A stretch of DNA of 64,000 nucleotides from assembly GCF_019469165.1 (NCBI RefSeq), contig NZ_CP048263.1:186001-250000 (forward strand), read 5' to 3'. A program made the translations under genes and the position numbers. The first letter of the stretch is position 1. Every line of letters begins with the position of its first letter. The stretch comes from Gilliamella sp. ESL0443 (GTDB lineage Bacteria > Pseudomonadota > Gammaproteobacteria > Enterobacterales > Orbaceae). Of this stretch, positions 48,489 to 57,549 are shown in pieces. The notes beneath the pieces are model-generated. The model searched no databases and had not been told where the DNA came from. It was given only the letters and a program-made list of their open reading frames with translations.

Positions 48489-48499
48489 TTTGTATCTAA

Positions 48500-49714
48500 T
48501 TATTGCTTATAACTAGATAGAAAGTTACCAAAGCGGTTAATGGCATCTTCAAGATCACCGGTATGTGGCAGTGCAACAATTCTTACATGATCGGGTTTGT
48601 GCCAATTAAAGCCGCTGCCTTGCACTAACAATACTTTTTCTTGTAATAAAAAGTCTAATACTAACTTTTGGTCATTGTGAATATTAAACTTTTGTTGATC
48701 CAGCTTTGGAAACAGGTATAAAGCACCTTGTGGTCTGGTGCATGAAACGCCCGGAATCTCATTTAACAACCGCCAAGCTAACATACATTGATCATATAAA
48801 CGGCCACCGGGCACAATAAATTCATTTATGCTTTGATATCCGCCTAATGCACCTTGAATAGCATGTTGTAATGGCACATTAGCGCATAAACGCATCGAGG
48901 CGAGCATATTTAACCCTTCAATATAGCCTTTTACATGCTGTTTAGGCCCACAAAGCGCCATCCAACCTTGTCTAAAGCCAGCGACACGATAAGTTTTTGA
49001 TAAGCCGCTCATGGTAACAACAAATAGGTCAGGAGCAAGGGCGGCAATCGAATGATGAACGGCATCATCGTATAAAATCTTATCGTAAATCTCGTCGGCA
49101 AAAATAAGCAAATTATGTTGGCGAGCAATTTCGGCAATTTCAAGTAACACTTCTTTGCTATACACGGCGCCAGTTGGGTTATTAGGATTAATGATCACAA
49201 TCCCTTTGGTTTTTGGCGTGATTTTACGTTTTATATCCTCTAAATCCGGTGACCAGTTAGCCTCTTCGTCACATACATAATGAACGGCATTGCCACCGGA
49301 TAAACTAACTGCCGCTGTCCATAATGGATAATCGGGCATTGGTACTAAAATTTCATCCCCGCTATTGAGCAGTGCTTGCATGGATTGCACAATCAGTTCA
49401 GACACGCCATTACCGATATAGATATCTTCAACATCAAGATTGGTGATCCCTCTTGCTTGATAGTGTTGCATAATGGCTTTACGAGCTGAGTAAAGCCCTT
49501 TTGAATCGCAATAGCCTTGCGAAGAAGGTAGATTACGAATGACATCAACCAATAGTTCATCAGGGGCGGCAAAACCAAAAGGGGCGGGGTTTCCAATATT
49601 GAGTTTAAGGATAGTTTGACCTTCTTCTTCAAGTCGTTTTGCATGATCTAAGATAGGTCCACGGATGTCGTAACAGACATGATCCAATTTATTGGATTTT
49701 TGGAAATTTATCAT
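48500..49714 (-). CDS. alaA: Glutamate-pyruvate aminotransferase AlaA
   Basis: A 404-residue class I/II PLP aminotransferase (E. coli AlaA 405) that makes alanine from pyruvate and glutamate. SNKLDHVCYDIRGPILDHAKRLEEEG at the N-terminus, LKLNIGNPAPFGF, SQGYCDSKGLYSARKAI and EDIYIGNGVSELI match AlaA closely. NPNNPTGAVYS and FADEIYDKILYDD are cofactor contacts, and the Schiff-base Lys is in SGLSKTYRVAGFRQGW. It is convergent with loiP. GC-richer codons appear here than in the AT-rich genes further left. Confidence 0.94.
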   Translation of the reverse strand: MINFQKSNKLDHVCYDIRGPILDHAKRLEEEGQTILKLNIGNPAPFGFAAPDELLVDVIRNLPSSQGYCDSKGLYSARKAIMQHYQARGITNLDVEDIYIGNGVSELIVQSMQALLNSGDEILVPMPDYPLWTAAVSLSGGNAVHYVCDEEANWSPDLEDIKRKITPKTKGIVIINPNNPTGAVYSKEVLLEIAEIARQHNLLIFADEIYDKILYDDAVHHSIAALAPDLFVVTMSGLSKTYRVAGFRQGWMALCGPKQHVKGYIEGLNMLASMRLCANVPLQHAIQGALGGYQSINEFIVPGGRLYDQCMLAWRLLNEIPGVSCTRPQGALYLFPKLDQQKFNIHNDQKLVLDFLLQEKVLLVQGSGFNWHKPDHVRIVALPHTGDLEDAINRFGNFLSSYKQ

Positions 49715-49860
49715 AACTTCGCCCTTTCAATTTATGCTAATAATATTTTTATTTTTGTTGAAAAAAACAATCTACTCCTATTTCGATAATTTTTGAAGAT
49801 GTTATTATAATCAACTCAATAAATATCTTTTAATTGTGTGAATTTTGTGCGGAGTATGTG

Positions 49861-50130
49861 ATGAAAACGATTTTAACTGTTATAGGAAAAGATCAAACCG
49901 GAATAATTGCCGGAATTAGTCAAAAGCTGTTTGAATTAGATATTAATATCTTAGATGTGAGCCAAACGATTATGGATGAATATTTTACCATGATTATGTT
50001 GCTTGATTTATCCAAAATAAAAGTCTCGTTTGATGAAGTGAAAACTTCATTAACGCAAACAGGTGATAGACTCAAGGTAAAAGTCAATATTCAACGAGAA
50101 GAGATTTTCGATGCTATGCATCGTTTGTAA
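49861..50130 (+). CDS. ACT domain protein (UPF0237 type)
   Basis: An 89-residue single ACT domain: MKTILTVIGKDQTGIIAGISQKLFELDINILDVSQ. ACT domains usually bind small ligands such as amino acids. The frame opens at 49834, but GGAG at 49852-49855 fits the ATG at 49861, which is also the family start. It is followed after 42 nt by the DUF711 gene; the two-gene pair is conserved in several bacteria and is likely to work together. No enzymatic domain is present. Confidence 0.86.
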   Translation: MKTILTVIGKDQTGIIAGISQKLFELDINILDVSQTIMDEYFTMIMLLDLSKIKVSFDEVKTSLTQTGDRLKVKVNIQREEIFDAMHRL

Positions 50131-50172
50131 TTTCAATTCTAATTCTACATTTCTTATTTAAGGATAGGACTA

Positions 50173-51528
50173 ATGGAAACAAAACAGATCCTCGAAACAA
50201 TTAAAATGATTGAGGAAGAAAAACTTGATATCCGCACAATAACCATGGGAATTTCTCTCCTTGATTGTATCGATAGTAATGGTGAGAAAGCGCGTCAAAA
50301 AATTTATGACAAAATAACCACATTGGCTAAAGATCTTGTCAAAGTTGGGGATCAAATTACTTCCGAATTTGGTATTCCTATTATCAATAAACGTATCTCA
50401 GTGACGCCGATGTCATTAATTGCCGGTGCCAGCGATGACAAAGATTATGTTGCCTTTGCTAAAACCCTTGATAGCGCAGCTAAAGCGGTTGGCGTTAATT
50501 TTATTGGTGGATTTTCTGCCTTGGTACAAAAAGGCTACCATAAAGGTGATGAGATTTTAATTAAATCCATTCCGCAAGCACTGGCGCAAACTGAGCGTGT
50601 GTGTGCATCGGTCAATGTTGGCTCAACCCAAACCGGTATCAATATGGATGCGGTTAAGCAAATGGGGCAAATTATCAAACAAGCGGCAGAGTTAACTGCT
50701 GATAATAGCAGTATGGCATGTGCAAAATTAGTGGTATTTGCCAATGCAGTTGAAGACAATCCTTTTATGGCCGGTGCGTTTCATGGTGTTGGCGAAGCCG
50801 ATTGTGTGATTAATGTTGGCGTTAGTGGCCCAGGCGTTGTTAAACGTGCGCTTGAGAAAGTAAAAGGTAAACCTTTTGATGTGGTTGCCGAAACGATTAA
50901 AAAAACTGCATTTAAAATTACCCGTATGGGGCAATTAGTTGGAAAAGAAGCATCAGAGCGCTTAGGTGTGAAATTTGGTATCGTAGATTTATCGCTCGCA
51001 CCGACGCCGGCAATTGGTGATTCGGTTGCGCATATTTTAGAAGAAATGGGACTGGAAGTTGTCGGCACACATGGCACAACGGCAGCTTTGGCAATGTTAA
51101 ATGATGCCGTTAAAAAAGGTGGCGTAATGGCGTGTGGTCATGTTGGTGGTTTAAGTGGCGCCTTTATACCCGTCTCCGAAGATGCTGGCATGATTGATGC
51201 GGTTAATTGCGGGGCACTTAATTTGGAAAAACTCGAAGCCATGACCTGTGTGTGTTCAGTTGGTCTTGATATGATAGCCATACCGGGTGATACCTCCGCT
51301 GAAACGATTTCTGCTATTATTGCTGATGAAGCGGCAATCGGTGTCATTAACCACAAAACCACTGCTGTGCGGATTATTCCGGCTGTGGGATTAAAGGTGG
51401 GTGATAATATTGAGTTTGGTGGATTACTCGGTCATGCTCCTGTGATGCCGGTGAGTAAATTCTGTTCATTTGATTTCATTCATCGTGGTGGACGAATCCC
51501 GGCACCAATTCACTCTTTCAAAAATTAA
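50173..51528 (+). CDS. DUF711/UPF0210 family protein (PFL-like)
   Basis: A 451-residue member of the UPF0210 (DUF711) family, with the recognisable blocks [82 protein letters not shown] and [20 protein letters not shown]. The fold is related to pyruvate formate-lyase, but no glycyl-radical motif is present. The biochemical role is unknown. The ACT-domain gene lies just upstream and probably provides ligand sensing. A long hairpin follows the stop. Confidence 0.88.
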   Translation: METKQILETIKMIEEEKLDIRTITMGISLLDCIDSNGEKARQKIYDKITTLAKDLVKVGDQITSEFGIPIINKRISVTPMSLIAGASDDKDYVAFAKTLDSAAKAVGVNFIGGFSALVQKGYHKGDEILIKSIPQALAQTERVCASVNVGSTQTGINMDAVKQMGQIIKQAAELTADNSSMACAKLVVFANAVEDNPFMAGAFHGVGEADCVINVGVSGPGVVKRALEKVKGKPFDVVAETIKKTAFKITRMGQLVGKEASERLGVKFGIVDLSLAPTPAIGDSVAHILEEMGLEVVGTHGTTAALAMLNDAVKKGGVMACGHVGGLSGAFIPVSEDAGMIDAVNCGALNLEKLEAMTCVCSVGLDMIAIPGDTSAETISAIIADEAAIGVINHKTTAVRIIPAVGLKVGDNIEFGGLLGHAPVMPVSKFCSFDFIHRGGRIPAPIHSFKN

Positions 51529-51545
51529 ATAACCTTCAATACTTA

Positions 51546-51586
51546 TTGTGATTCTGTCTATTAAATTGCTAATAGCAGAATCACAA
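51546..51586. repeat. Long stem-loop after the DUF711 gene
   Basis: TTGTGATTCTG (51546-51556) pairs with CAGAATCACAA (51576-51586), and CTATTA (51558-51563) with TAATAG (51570-51575), giving a 17-bp stem with one bulged T and a 6-nt loop. No T-tract follows. The rest of the 290-bp gap up to the PTS IIA gene holds no gene; it has a 7-bp inverted repeat, GTTAGTC (51759-51765) with GACTAAC (51791-51797), close to the IIA ribosome site. Confidence 0.7.
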
Positions 51587-51818
51587 TTGCCTAACTATCT
51601 AACTTGGTATAACTATTCTCAGATATTTCCCGCATTTTTCAAGCGATAACTTTTATCCCTATGATGTGCAATTTTATGGATATTTTTTGGTATCAAATCC
51701 AATAGTCTGCGCTGTTTTAATTTCCTAAAATCAATGACATCAAATAATTACTGTATGAGTTAGTCATCAAAATCAGCCCGATTTAAAAAAGACTAACGAC
51801 ATAATGATGGAGGATGAA

Positions 51819-52295
51819 ATGGAAAATGAATCTAATAACCAGCTGTTTTGTAACGATCTGATTGTGTTAGATAGAGACTTCCAAAATTCAAATCAATTTT
51901 TTGATTTTACTTTTTCAATTCTACAACGTGGTGGTTATGTTAATCCAACATTCTTAGAAGCGATTAAACACCGAGAGTCTTTATTTCCGACCGCTTTACC
52001 GACCAAACCTTATGTGGTGGCAATGCCACATACCGATATCGAACATGTTATTAGACCATTCATTTTCTTTACTCGAGTGAAAGGAACAATCCCTTGGTGT
52101 GAAATGGCAAATAATGATCATGTTTTAGATGCTAATTTTATCTTTCTATTGGGATTTAACCAAAAAGATGGACATATTGATTTATTACAAAAATTGATGT
52201 CCAGCTTGGTAAATTCATGTTTTTTAGAGGCACTATACCAGGCAAAAACAGAACATGAAGTTTTTAACTTATTGACGTCAAATATCCATTTATAA
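51819..52295 (+). CDS. PTS IIA component, galactitol (GatA) type
   Basis: A 158-residue IIA protein of the fructose/mannitol superfamily, nearest the galactitol branch. The phosphoryl-accepting His71 is in VVAMPHTDIEHVIRPFIFF. ILQRGGYVNPTFLEAIKHRESLFPTALPT is the typical N-terminal part. FIFLLGFNQKDGHIDLLQKLM follows. The frame opens at 51804, but GGAGG at 51809-51813 points to the ATG at 51819. It is the first gene of a IIA-IIB-IIC series with 9-11 nt gaps. Confidence 0.88.
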   Translation: MENESNNQLFCNDLIVLDRDFQNSNQFFDFTFSILQRGGYVNPTFLEAIKHRESLFPTALPTKPYVVAMPHTDIEHVIRPFIFFTRVKGTIPWCEMANNDHVLDANFIFLLGFNQKDGHIDLLQKLMSSLVNSCFLEALYQAKTEHEVFNLLTSNIHL

Positions 52296-52304
52296 GGAGG
52301 CATT

Positions 52305-52583
52305 ATGAAAAAGGTTATTGTTGCATGTGGGAGTGGAGTGGCCACATCACAAACGGTTGCAAGTAAAGTGACACGCTTATTAAAAGAGAGAAATCTTAAT
52401 GATATTAAAGTGGAAGTTGTCGATCTTAAGTCGGTTGATTCTCACATTAAAAACAGTGCGGCATACATTGCCATTACCAAAATTGAGAAAACATATCCTA
52501 TCCCGGTTATTAATGGCATTGCTTTTTTAACCGGAATAAATATGGATGCAGAACTGCAAAAAATTATCGATGCCTGCAAATAG
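52305..52583 (+). CDS. PTS IIB component, galactitol (GatB) type
   Basis: A 92-residue IIB protein. MKKVIVACGSGVATSQTVASKV has the phosphorylated Cys8 in the CGSGVATS loop. DIKVEVVDLKSVDSHI and the C-terminal TGINMDAELQKII are typical of GatB. AGGAGG precedes the start. The stop codon overlaps the ribosome site of the IIC gene, so the genes are coupled. Confidence 0.92.
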   Translation: MKKVIVACGSGVATSQTVASKVTRLLKERNLNDIKVEVVDLKSVDSHIKNSAAYIAITKIEKTYPIPVINGIAFLTGINMDAELQKIIDACK

Positions 52584-52593
52584 GAGTGTAATT

Positions 52594-53982
52594 ATGGACT
52601 TTCTTGGAACAGTTATAAATTATATTTTGAATTTAGGTGCACCGGTATTTGTGCCTATCATAATGCTCATTGCGGGCTTAATTGTACGTATGAAATTTCG
52701 AGACGGGGCATCGGCCGCTATTACTTTAGGTGTTGCGTTTGTTGGAATGAGTATGCTGATTGGTTTTATGGTCGGCGCAATAGGCGCTGCTGCACAAACC
52801 ATGATGGAGCGAACCGGCATTGAACTCAGTATTGTTGACGGTGGTTGGACAACAATGGCAAATGTTTCGTGGGCTTGGCCATATGCTTTTTTAATGTTTC
52901 CCCTGCAAGTTGGCGTCAATATCTTAATGTTGGTATTGAAAAAGACCGATACGTTTAATGCTGATTTATGGAATGTATGGGGTAAAATTTTTACTGCCTT
53001 TATTGTTGTTGCCGTAGCAACGCCACTTGTGGGCGGAATAATTGCGCTGATATTGGCTTTTGTTGTTGCAACGTTGCAAATTATTTTAGAGCTCAATTCC
53101 GGTGATATTAATCAGCATCGAATCGAAAAGTTAACCGGTATTCCGGGCGTAACTTGTACGCACCGAATGCTATTTTTCAGTGCCATTTATTATCCTTTTG
53201 ATCTTCTATTACGCAAAATCCCCGCTTTGAATAAGCCAATGGATGCAGCAACCTTGCGTTCTAAACTAGGGGTATTTGCTGAAAATCACGTAATCGGATT
53301 TTTATTAGGTGTCATTTTTGGGATTATTGCTGGTTATGATGTGGCGGCCATTTTAATGCTAGGAGTACAAGCGGCGACCGCTTTAATGCTGTTCCCGATG
53401 ATCTCAAAATTATTTATGCAGGCGCTATCCCCGATATCCGAAGCGATCAGCGATTATATGAATAAACGCTTTGCCGGTCGTAAACTGTTTGTTGGTCTTG
53501 ATTGGCCGTTTATGGGTGGAGCAAGTGAAATCTGGTTTACTTTAATTGTCGCCATTCCTATTACCTTAATTTGGGCAGTAATTTTACCCGGCAATAAAAT
53601 CTTACCATTTGCCGGCATTATTAATATCGCACTGGTTGTGCCAGCTTATATTTTAACCAAAGGCAATACATTAAGAATGGTGATTTTAGCTATCATCGGT
53701 GTGCCATTTTTTCTGTTTGTCGGAACGCAATTTGCGCCAATGATTACCGATTTAGGCTTAGCCACTAAGGCGATTGATATTCCAAACAACCAACTTATTT
53801 CTAACAGCTCTATTGATGCACCTGTCTTTACTTATGCATTTTCATTTATTTGGCAATGTTTACAAGGCTATTTTGTTCCATTGATATTGGCTATTTATTG
53901 GTGCACTGGCTATTTCTTTTATGCACGTGAACTGAAAAAAGAGGCACAACAAGATAGCGTTGATCTGAAAATAGATGAGTAA
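52594..53982 (+). CDS. PTS IIC component, galactitol (GatC) type
   Basis: A 462-residue membrane permease of the galactitol PTS family. About ten hydrophobic segments are visible. FLGTVINYILNLGAPVFVPIIMLIAGLIVRMKF opens the protein. MANVSWAWPYAFLMFPLQVGVNILM and WGKIFTAFIVVA are conserved, and VFAENHVIGFLLGVIFGI and FVGLDWPFMGGASEIWFTL follow. The frame opens at 52546 inside the IIB gene, but AGGAG at 52582-52586 fits the ATG at 52594. The imported compound is probably a polyol or related sugar; galactitol itself is not shown. Confidence 0.9.
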   Translation: MDFLGTVINYILNLGAPVFVPIIMLIAGLIVRMKFRDGASAAITLGVAFVGMSMLIGFMVGAIGAAAQTMMERTGIELSIVDGGWTTMANVSWAWPYAFLMFPLQVGVNILMLVLKKTDTFNADLWNVWGKIFTAFIVVAVATPLVGGIIALILAFVVATLQIILELNSGDINQHRIEKLTGIPGVTCTHRMLFFSAIYYPFDLLLRKIPALNKPMDAATLRSKLGVFAENHVIGFLLGVIFGIIAGYDVAAILMLGVQAATALMLFPMISKLFMQALSPISEAISDYMNKRFAGRKLFVGLDWPFMGGASEIWFTLIVAIPITLIWAVILPGNKILPFAGIINIALVVPAYILTKGNTLRMVILAIIGVPFFLFVGTQFAPMITDLGLATKAIDIPNNQLISNSSIDAPVFTYAFSFIWQCLQGYFVPLILAIYWCTGYFFYARELKKEAQQDSVDLKIDE

Positions 53983-54017
53983 AACTGGACTATTTGTAAA
54001 CAGGTAATTAGTACAAA

Positions 54018-54058
54018 CTGATGGTAATGCTCGTTATCATCAGATAACGAGCAAGAGG
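54018..54058 (+). promoter_or_regulatory. Possible RNA pseudoknot at the regulator's ribosome site
   Basis: GCTCGTTAT (54029-54037) and ATAACGAGC (54044-54052) form a 9-bp perfect stem with the 6-nt loop CATCAG. That loop is exactly complementary to CTGATG at 54018-54023, so an H-type pseudoknot or two exclusive hairpins can form. The AGAGG ribosome site (54054-54058) of the regulator gene starts two bases after the stem. Confidence 0.6.
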
Positions 54059-54069
54059 CTAATAATTAT

Positions 54070-56133
54070 ATGGTTGTTGATAAAAGAATTCATGCTGTTT
54101 TAAATGCATTAATTCAAAATCCAAGTGTCAGTGGCGTAGAGCTGCAAAATAAATTTGGGTTAACCCGTAAACAGCTTAGTTATACCTTAAAAAAGATTAA
54201 TGATTTTCTTGAGTCATCAAATCTTGAATTAATTAAACGATTTAAAACCGGAAAATTTAGCATTCCTAAAGTCGTGATTGAAACCTTTAGAGACGAACCC
54301 GTCTCGCTTTCTATTGGTCGATATATCTATTCAGAAGATGAAAGAGTACATCTGCTGCTATTTTTTTTATTAACCAGAACTGAGCGCTTGTCATTAATTC
54401 ATCTCTCCTCAGCGCTGACCGTTAGCCAAAATACGGTGATTAATGACATTAAAAAAGAGCAAACCCTGCTCGATCAATACCATATGCAGGTAACTTATGA
54501 TCGTGAAAATGGTTATCGCATTGTTGGCACAGAAATTAATAAGCGCTATTTATTATTAAAGCTAATTCATCGCATCATTAATATGCCAATAGCCGATAAA
54601 ATTTTTCGGCACAATAAGATTATTACTCAAGGCCGATTAGAACAAGTCGGACAAGTGTTTAGTGAAATTGAACGAAAATTAAAAATTGTTTTTACCGATG
54701 AACAACTGCAAGAATTAACCTATTTTATTGGTTTTATGCTACACCGAATTGAAACCAACAAAAAAATAGAGTTATTGCCGGAAAACTATACCGATGTAGC
54801 AAACAGTCGTGATTTTCAATTAATGAAAAAATTAATTGAACGCTTTGGCATTACCGATCTGAATGAGCAGATTTTTTTAACGGTATTGGTACAAAGTTCC
54901 AATATCCAAGCATTATCAGACAAATATTTTCATCTCGATGCCGTGTTATTAGAGAGTGCAGTTGAAGTTATCGATAATTTTGAACAGATCAGCTGTATTA
55001 CCTTTCAGGACAAAAGTGAATTAATTGAACGTATTTATCAACACTGGAAACCGGCCTATTATCGCATCCGTTACCATATTACCAACATCAACAGTGTTTA
55101 CGATATTGTTTTGCAAGAGTTCGGGCATTTACATGAAATGGTACGTAAAGCCATAGCGCCGTTTGAAAAGATACTGCATTGTAATATGCCGGATGAGGAA
55201 GTGGCGTTTATTACCGTTTTATTAGGCGGCTGGTTAACACGAGAAGGGCTAATTAACCAAATTAAAACAAAGAAAATTGCTATAGTTGTTTGTGAAAATA
55301 GCGCCACAGTCTCTACTTACTTATATTTGACTTTACAGGTATTGCTTCCGGAACTTCACTTTTCTGATGCCATGTCTAAACGAGAGTTTGAAAAGTATAA
55401 ACACTATTATGACATTGTTTTTTCAACCTCACATTTATCCACCGATAAACTGCTCTTTATCGTTAACCCTTCGTTAAATAATTTGCATAAAAACGCATTG
55501 CGTAACCAAGTTATTGGCACATTACAAGGGATTGACCCAAGCATTATCCAAGTTGAAGAACTGATGTTAATTGTTGAAAAGTTCACCCATATAAAAGACA
55601 GAAAGGCGCTACAAAAAGAGCTTACCGCCTACCTGTATAATGATGAACTCAATGACAATCCGCTACGAATCAACCAACAAGAGATCCCTTCGTTGGCGGA
55701 TTTAATGCAAAAAGAGCATATCTACCTTGCCCAAACAGCCGATATTTCATGGCAACAGGCACTGGAATTAGCGGCTAAACCACTATTAAACGGACAATTT
55801 ATTGAACGTTATTATCTGGAACGAATGATCAATAAAATCCAATTTGAACAGCCCTACATTATGCTGGTTGAAGGGTTAATTATTGCGCATGCCGGTATTG
55901 ATGATGGTGTCAATCAAGTTGCCATGTCGCTACTTAGGTTACCCGACAAAATCGATATTGGTGGCTATATGCAAGCCGATTTAATTGTAGTGCTAGCGAC
56001 CAACAATCCACAAAAACATCTTAAAGCATTGGCGCAATTAAATGAGTTATTAGAACTTCATGACGGTTCAACCCATTTACGCCAAGCCAAAAATAATCAA
56101 GAAATTTGGGAATTATTTGCCCGCTATCAATGA
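54070..56133 (+). CDS. PRD-containing, PTS-phosphorylated transcriptional activator (BglG/MtlR type)
   Basis: A 687-residue multidomain regulator. N-terminal HTH domains span about 1-70 and 85-165 (RLSLIHLSSALTVSQNTVINDIK). Two PTS regulation domains span about 180-285 and 295-400 with candidate phospho-His in GFMLHRIET and FGHLHEMV. A IIB-like domain with Cys in IAIVVCENSATVS is near 420. A IIA-like domain occupies about 545-687, with His in LIIAHAGIDDGVNQVAMSLL. This architecture belongs to DNA-binding activators such as MtlR, not to RNA antiterminators. It would sense the flux through the galactitol-type PTS encoded upstream. Confidence 0.86.
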   Translation: MVVDKRIHAVLNALIQNPSVSGVELQNKFGLTRKQLSYTLKKINDFLESSNLELIKRFKTGKFSIPKVVIETFRDEPVSLSIGRYIYSEDERVHLLLFFLLTRTERLSLIHLSSALTVSQNTVINDIKKEQTLLDQYHMQVTYDRENGYRIVGTEINKRYLLLKLIHRIINMPIADKIFRHNKIITQGRLEQVGQVFSEIERKLKIVFTDEQLQELTYFIGFMLHRIETNKKIELLPENYTDVANSRDFQLMKKLIERFGITDLNEQIFLTVLVQSSNIQALSDKYFHLDAVLLESAVEVIDNFEQISCITFQDKSELIERIYQHWKPAYYRIRYHITNINSVYDIVLQEFGHLHEMVRKAIAPFEKILHCNMPDEEVAFITVLLGGWLTREGLINQIKTKKIAIVVCENSATVSTYLYLTLQVLLPELHFSDAMSKREFEKYKHYYDIVFSTSHLSTDKLLFIVNPSLNNLHKNALRNQVIGTLQGIDPSIIQVEELMLIVEKFTHIKDRKALQKELTAYLYNDELNDNPLRINQQEIPSLADLMQKEHIYLAQTADISWQQALELAAKPLLNGQFIERYYLERMINKIQFEQPYIMLVEGLIIAHAGIDDGVNQVAMSLLRLPDKIDIGGYMQADLIVVLATNNPQKHLKALAQLNELLELHDGSTHLRQAKNNQEIWELFARYQ

Positions 56134-56160
56134 ATATTTTGCCTAAAAAGGAGTGTTAAA

Positions 56161-56823
56161 ATGTTAGAGATTCAAAAACAATATGTTGTCGATATGGCTA
56201 AGAAATCCAGTGAATGGGGACTTTGTAAACATAAAGCAGGTAATTCAAGTGTTCGGGACAAACAGACCGGCTATGTGCTAGTTACCCCAACAACCATTGA
56301 TAAACAACTATTAACCGCACGTGATATTGTGGTTATGGATCTAGATGCTAATGTGATTGAAGCGCAATCCGGATTAAGACCGACTAGTGAATGTTTGATG
56401 CATTTGGAAATTTATAAGGCTCGTCCGGATGTGTTTGCCGTTTCACACACCCACTCAATTTTTGCAACGGCATTTGCGGTATTAGCAAAGCCCATTCCGG
56501 CAGTTGTTTATGAGTGTGCTATTTTGAATTTAAAAGACGGCGTGATTCCGGTTGCGCCATATGGTCGCCCTGGTACGCCGGAACTGTCAACTAGTGTCAT
56601 TGAGCCAATTAAGCGAGCCGATGCCATTTTAATGGAAAAACATGGCGCCATTGCGGTGGATAAAGATCCCTATGAAGCGGTATTAAAAGCGGCCTACATT
56701 GAAGAAATGGCAGAGATTTATTATCACGCATTGTTGATTAATGGTGGTAAAGATCCGGGTGGATTCCCGCCGCAAGAGTTACAAAGTTGGGCATATCCTT
56801 CCCAAATAAAATTTAAACAATAG
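56161..56823 (+). CDS. Class II aldolase (fuculose-phosphate aldolase family)
   Basis: A 220-residue zinc-dependent class II aldolase/epimerase of the AraD/FucA superfamily. CKHKAGNSSVRDKQTGYVLVTPT is the phosphate-binding part. Zinc ligands lie in VSHTHSIFATAF (two His) and MEKHGAIAV (one His). The catalytic acid is in RPTSECLMHLEIYKARPD. Members cleave ketose-1-phosphates to DHAP plus an aldehyde, or epimerise ribulose 5-phosphate; the presence of DhaK/DhaL genes next door favours a C3-yielding cleavage here. It lies 27 nt after the regulator gene, with AAGGAG before the ATG. Confidence 0.87.
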   Translation: MLEIQKQYVVDMAKKSSEWGLCKHKAGNSSVRDKQTGYVLVTPTTIDKQLLTARDIVVMDLDANVIEAQSGLRPTSECLMHLEIYKARPDVFAVSHTHSIFATAFAVLAKPIPAVVYECAILNLKDGVIPVAPYGRPGTPELSTSVIEPIKRADAILMEKHGAIAVDKDPYEAVLKAAYIEEMAEIYYHALLINGGKDPGGFPPQELQSWAYPSQIKFKQ

Positions 56824-56882
56824 GGTAGGTGGATAATGAAAGAGAGGAAAAGTCACGCCTAAATGACAGAAACAAATAAGTT

Positions 56883-56920
56883 AATAAATCCGCCAACACT
56901 GTTAGCGGATTTATTTTTTT
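56883..56920 (+). terminator. Rho-independent terminator after the aldolase gene
   Basis: An 11-bp perfect stem, AATAAATCCGC (56883-56893) with GCGGATTTATT (56905-56915), has an 11-nt loop and a T-run that reaches the dhaL stop codon. It ends the PTS-regulator-aldolase transcript and separates it from convergent dhaL. Confidence 0.9.
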
Positions 56921-57548
56921 AAGACATCTGAATATATTCATTCATATATTTTAAAATATAAGCCATTGAAACAGCGCCCGGATCCATATGACCAATGGCA
57001 CGTTCACCTAAGTTTTTAGCTCGACCAAATACCGCTATCATCTGTTTGGTTTGCTCTGCGCCTTCCATTGCTGATTGGGCAATTTTAGGTAACGCCTCTT
57101 TCAAGGGTAATTGGCATAATTCATTTGCGCTGGTTGCCGCAGCTGCTAAAGCATCAATCATGGTCTTATCACCCGGTTTAGCATTGCCTCGTTGATAGAC
57201 GGCTTGCCAACCTTGATTAAGTAGTGTTGCTAATGTGCTGGTATTAAATTCTGCCTCACCAATAATACTTTTACCGCCAGCTCTAAATAAAGTGCCAAAT
57301 ATTGCACCGGAAGCCCCGCCCATACTGGTCATTAATTTTGTACCAACTTGATTGAAAAAATCACCAATATCATTTGGCTTAAACTGATCATCTTGTAACA
57401 GGATTATCAATGTTGCAAATCCTCGCTTCATACCAATACCATGATCGCCGTCGCCAACAATTTGATCTAAAGCGGTTAATGTTGGCTCACTTTCTACCAT
57501 TTTTTCGGCAATAAATAACATCATTTTACGTAGTTGTGACACGTTCAT
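56919..57548 (-). CDS. dhaL: Dihydroxyacetone kinase subunit DhaL
   Basis: A 209-residue ADP-binding DhaL subunit. The metal/nucleotide site is LDQIVGDGDHGIGMKRG near residue 25. MTSMGGASGAIFGTLFRAGG, AKPGDKTMIDALAAA and GERAIGHMDPGAVSMAYIL are further family blocks. In the PTS-dependent enzyme DhaL passes phosphate from DhaM to the substrate held by DhaK. No DhaM gene is present in this window. It lies one nucleotide after dhaK and is co-transcribed with it. Confidence 0.93.
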   Translation of the reverse strand: MNVSQLRKMMLFIAEKMVESEPTLTALDQIVGDGDHGIGMKRGFATLIILLQDDQFKPNDIGDFFNQVGTKLMTSMGGASGAIFGTLFRAGGKSIIGEAEFNTSTLATLLNQGWQAVYQRGNAKPGDKTMIDALAAAATSANELCQLPLKEALPKIAQSAMEGAEQTKQMIAVFGRAKNLGERAIGHMDPGAVSMAYILKYMNEYIQMS

Positions 57549-57549
57549 T

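Noticed and set aside
56836..56925. Two tiny open frames (8 and 19 codons) after the aldolase gene
   Set aside because: They are very short, the second runs through a terminator hairpin, and neither has a convincing coding pattern.
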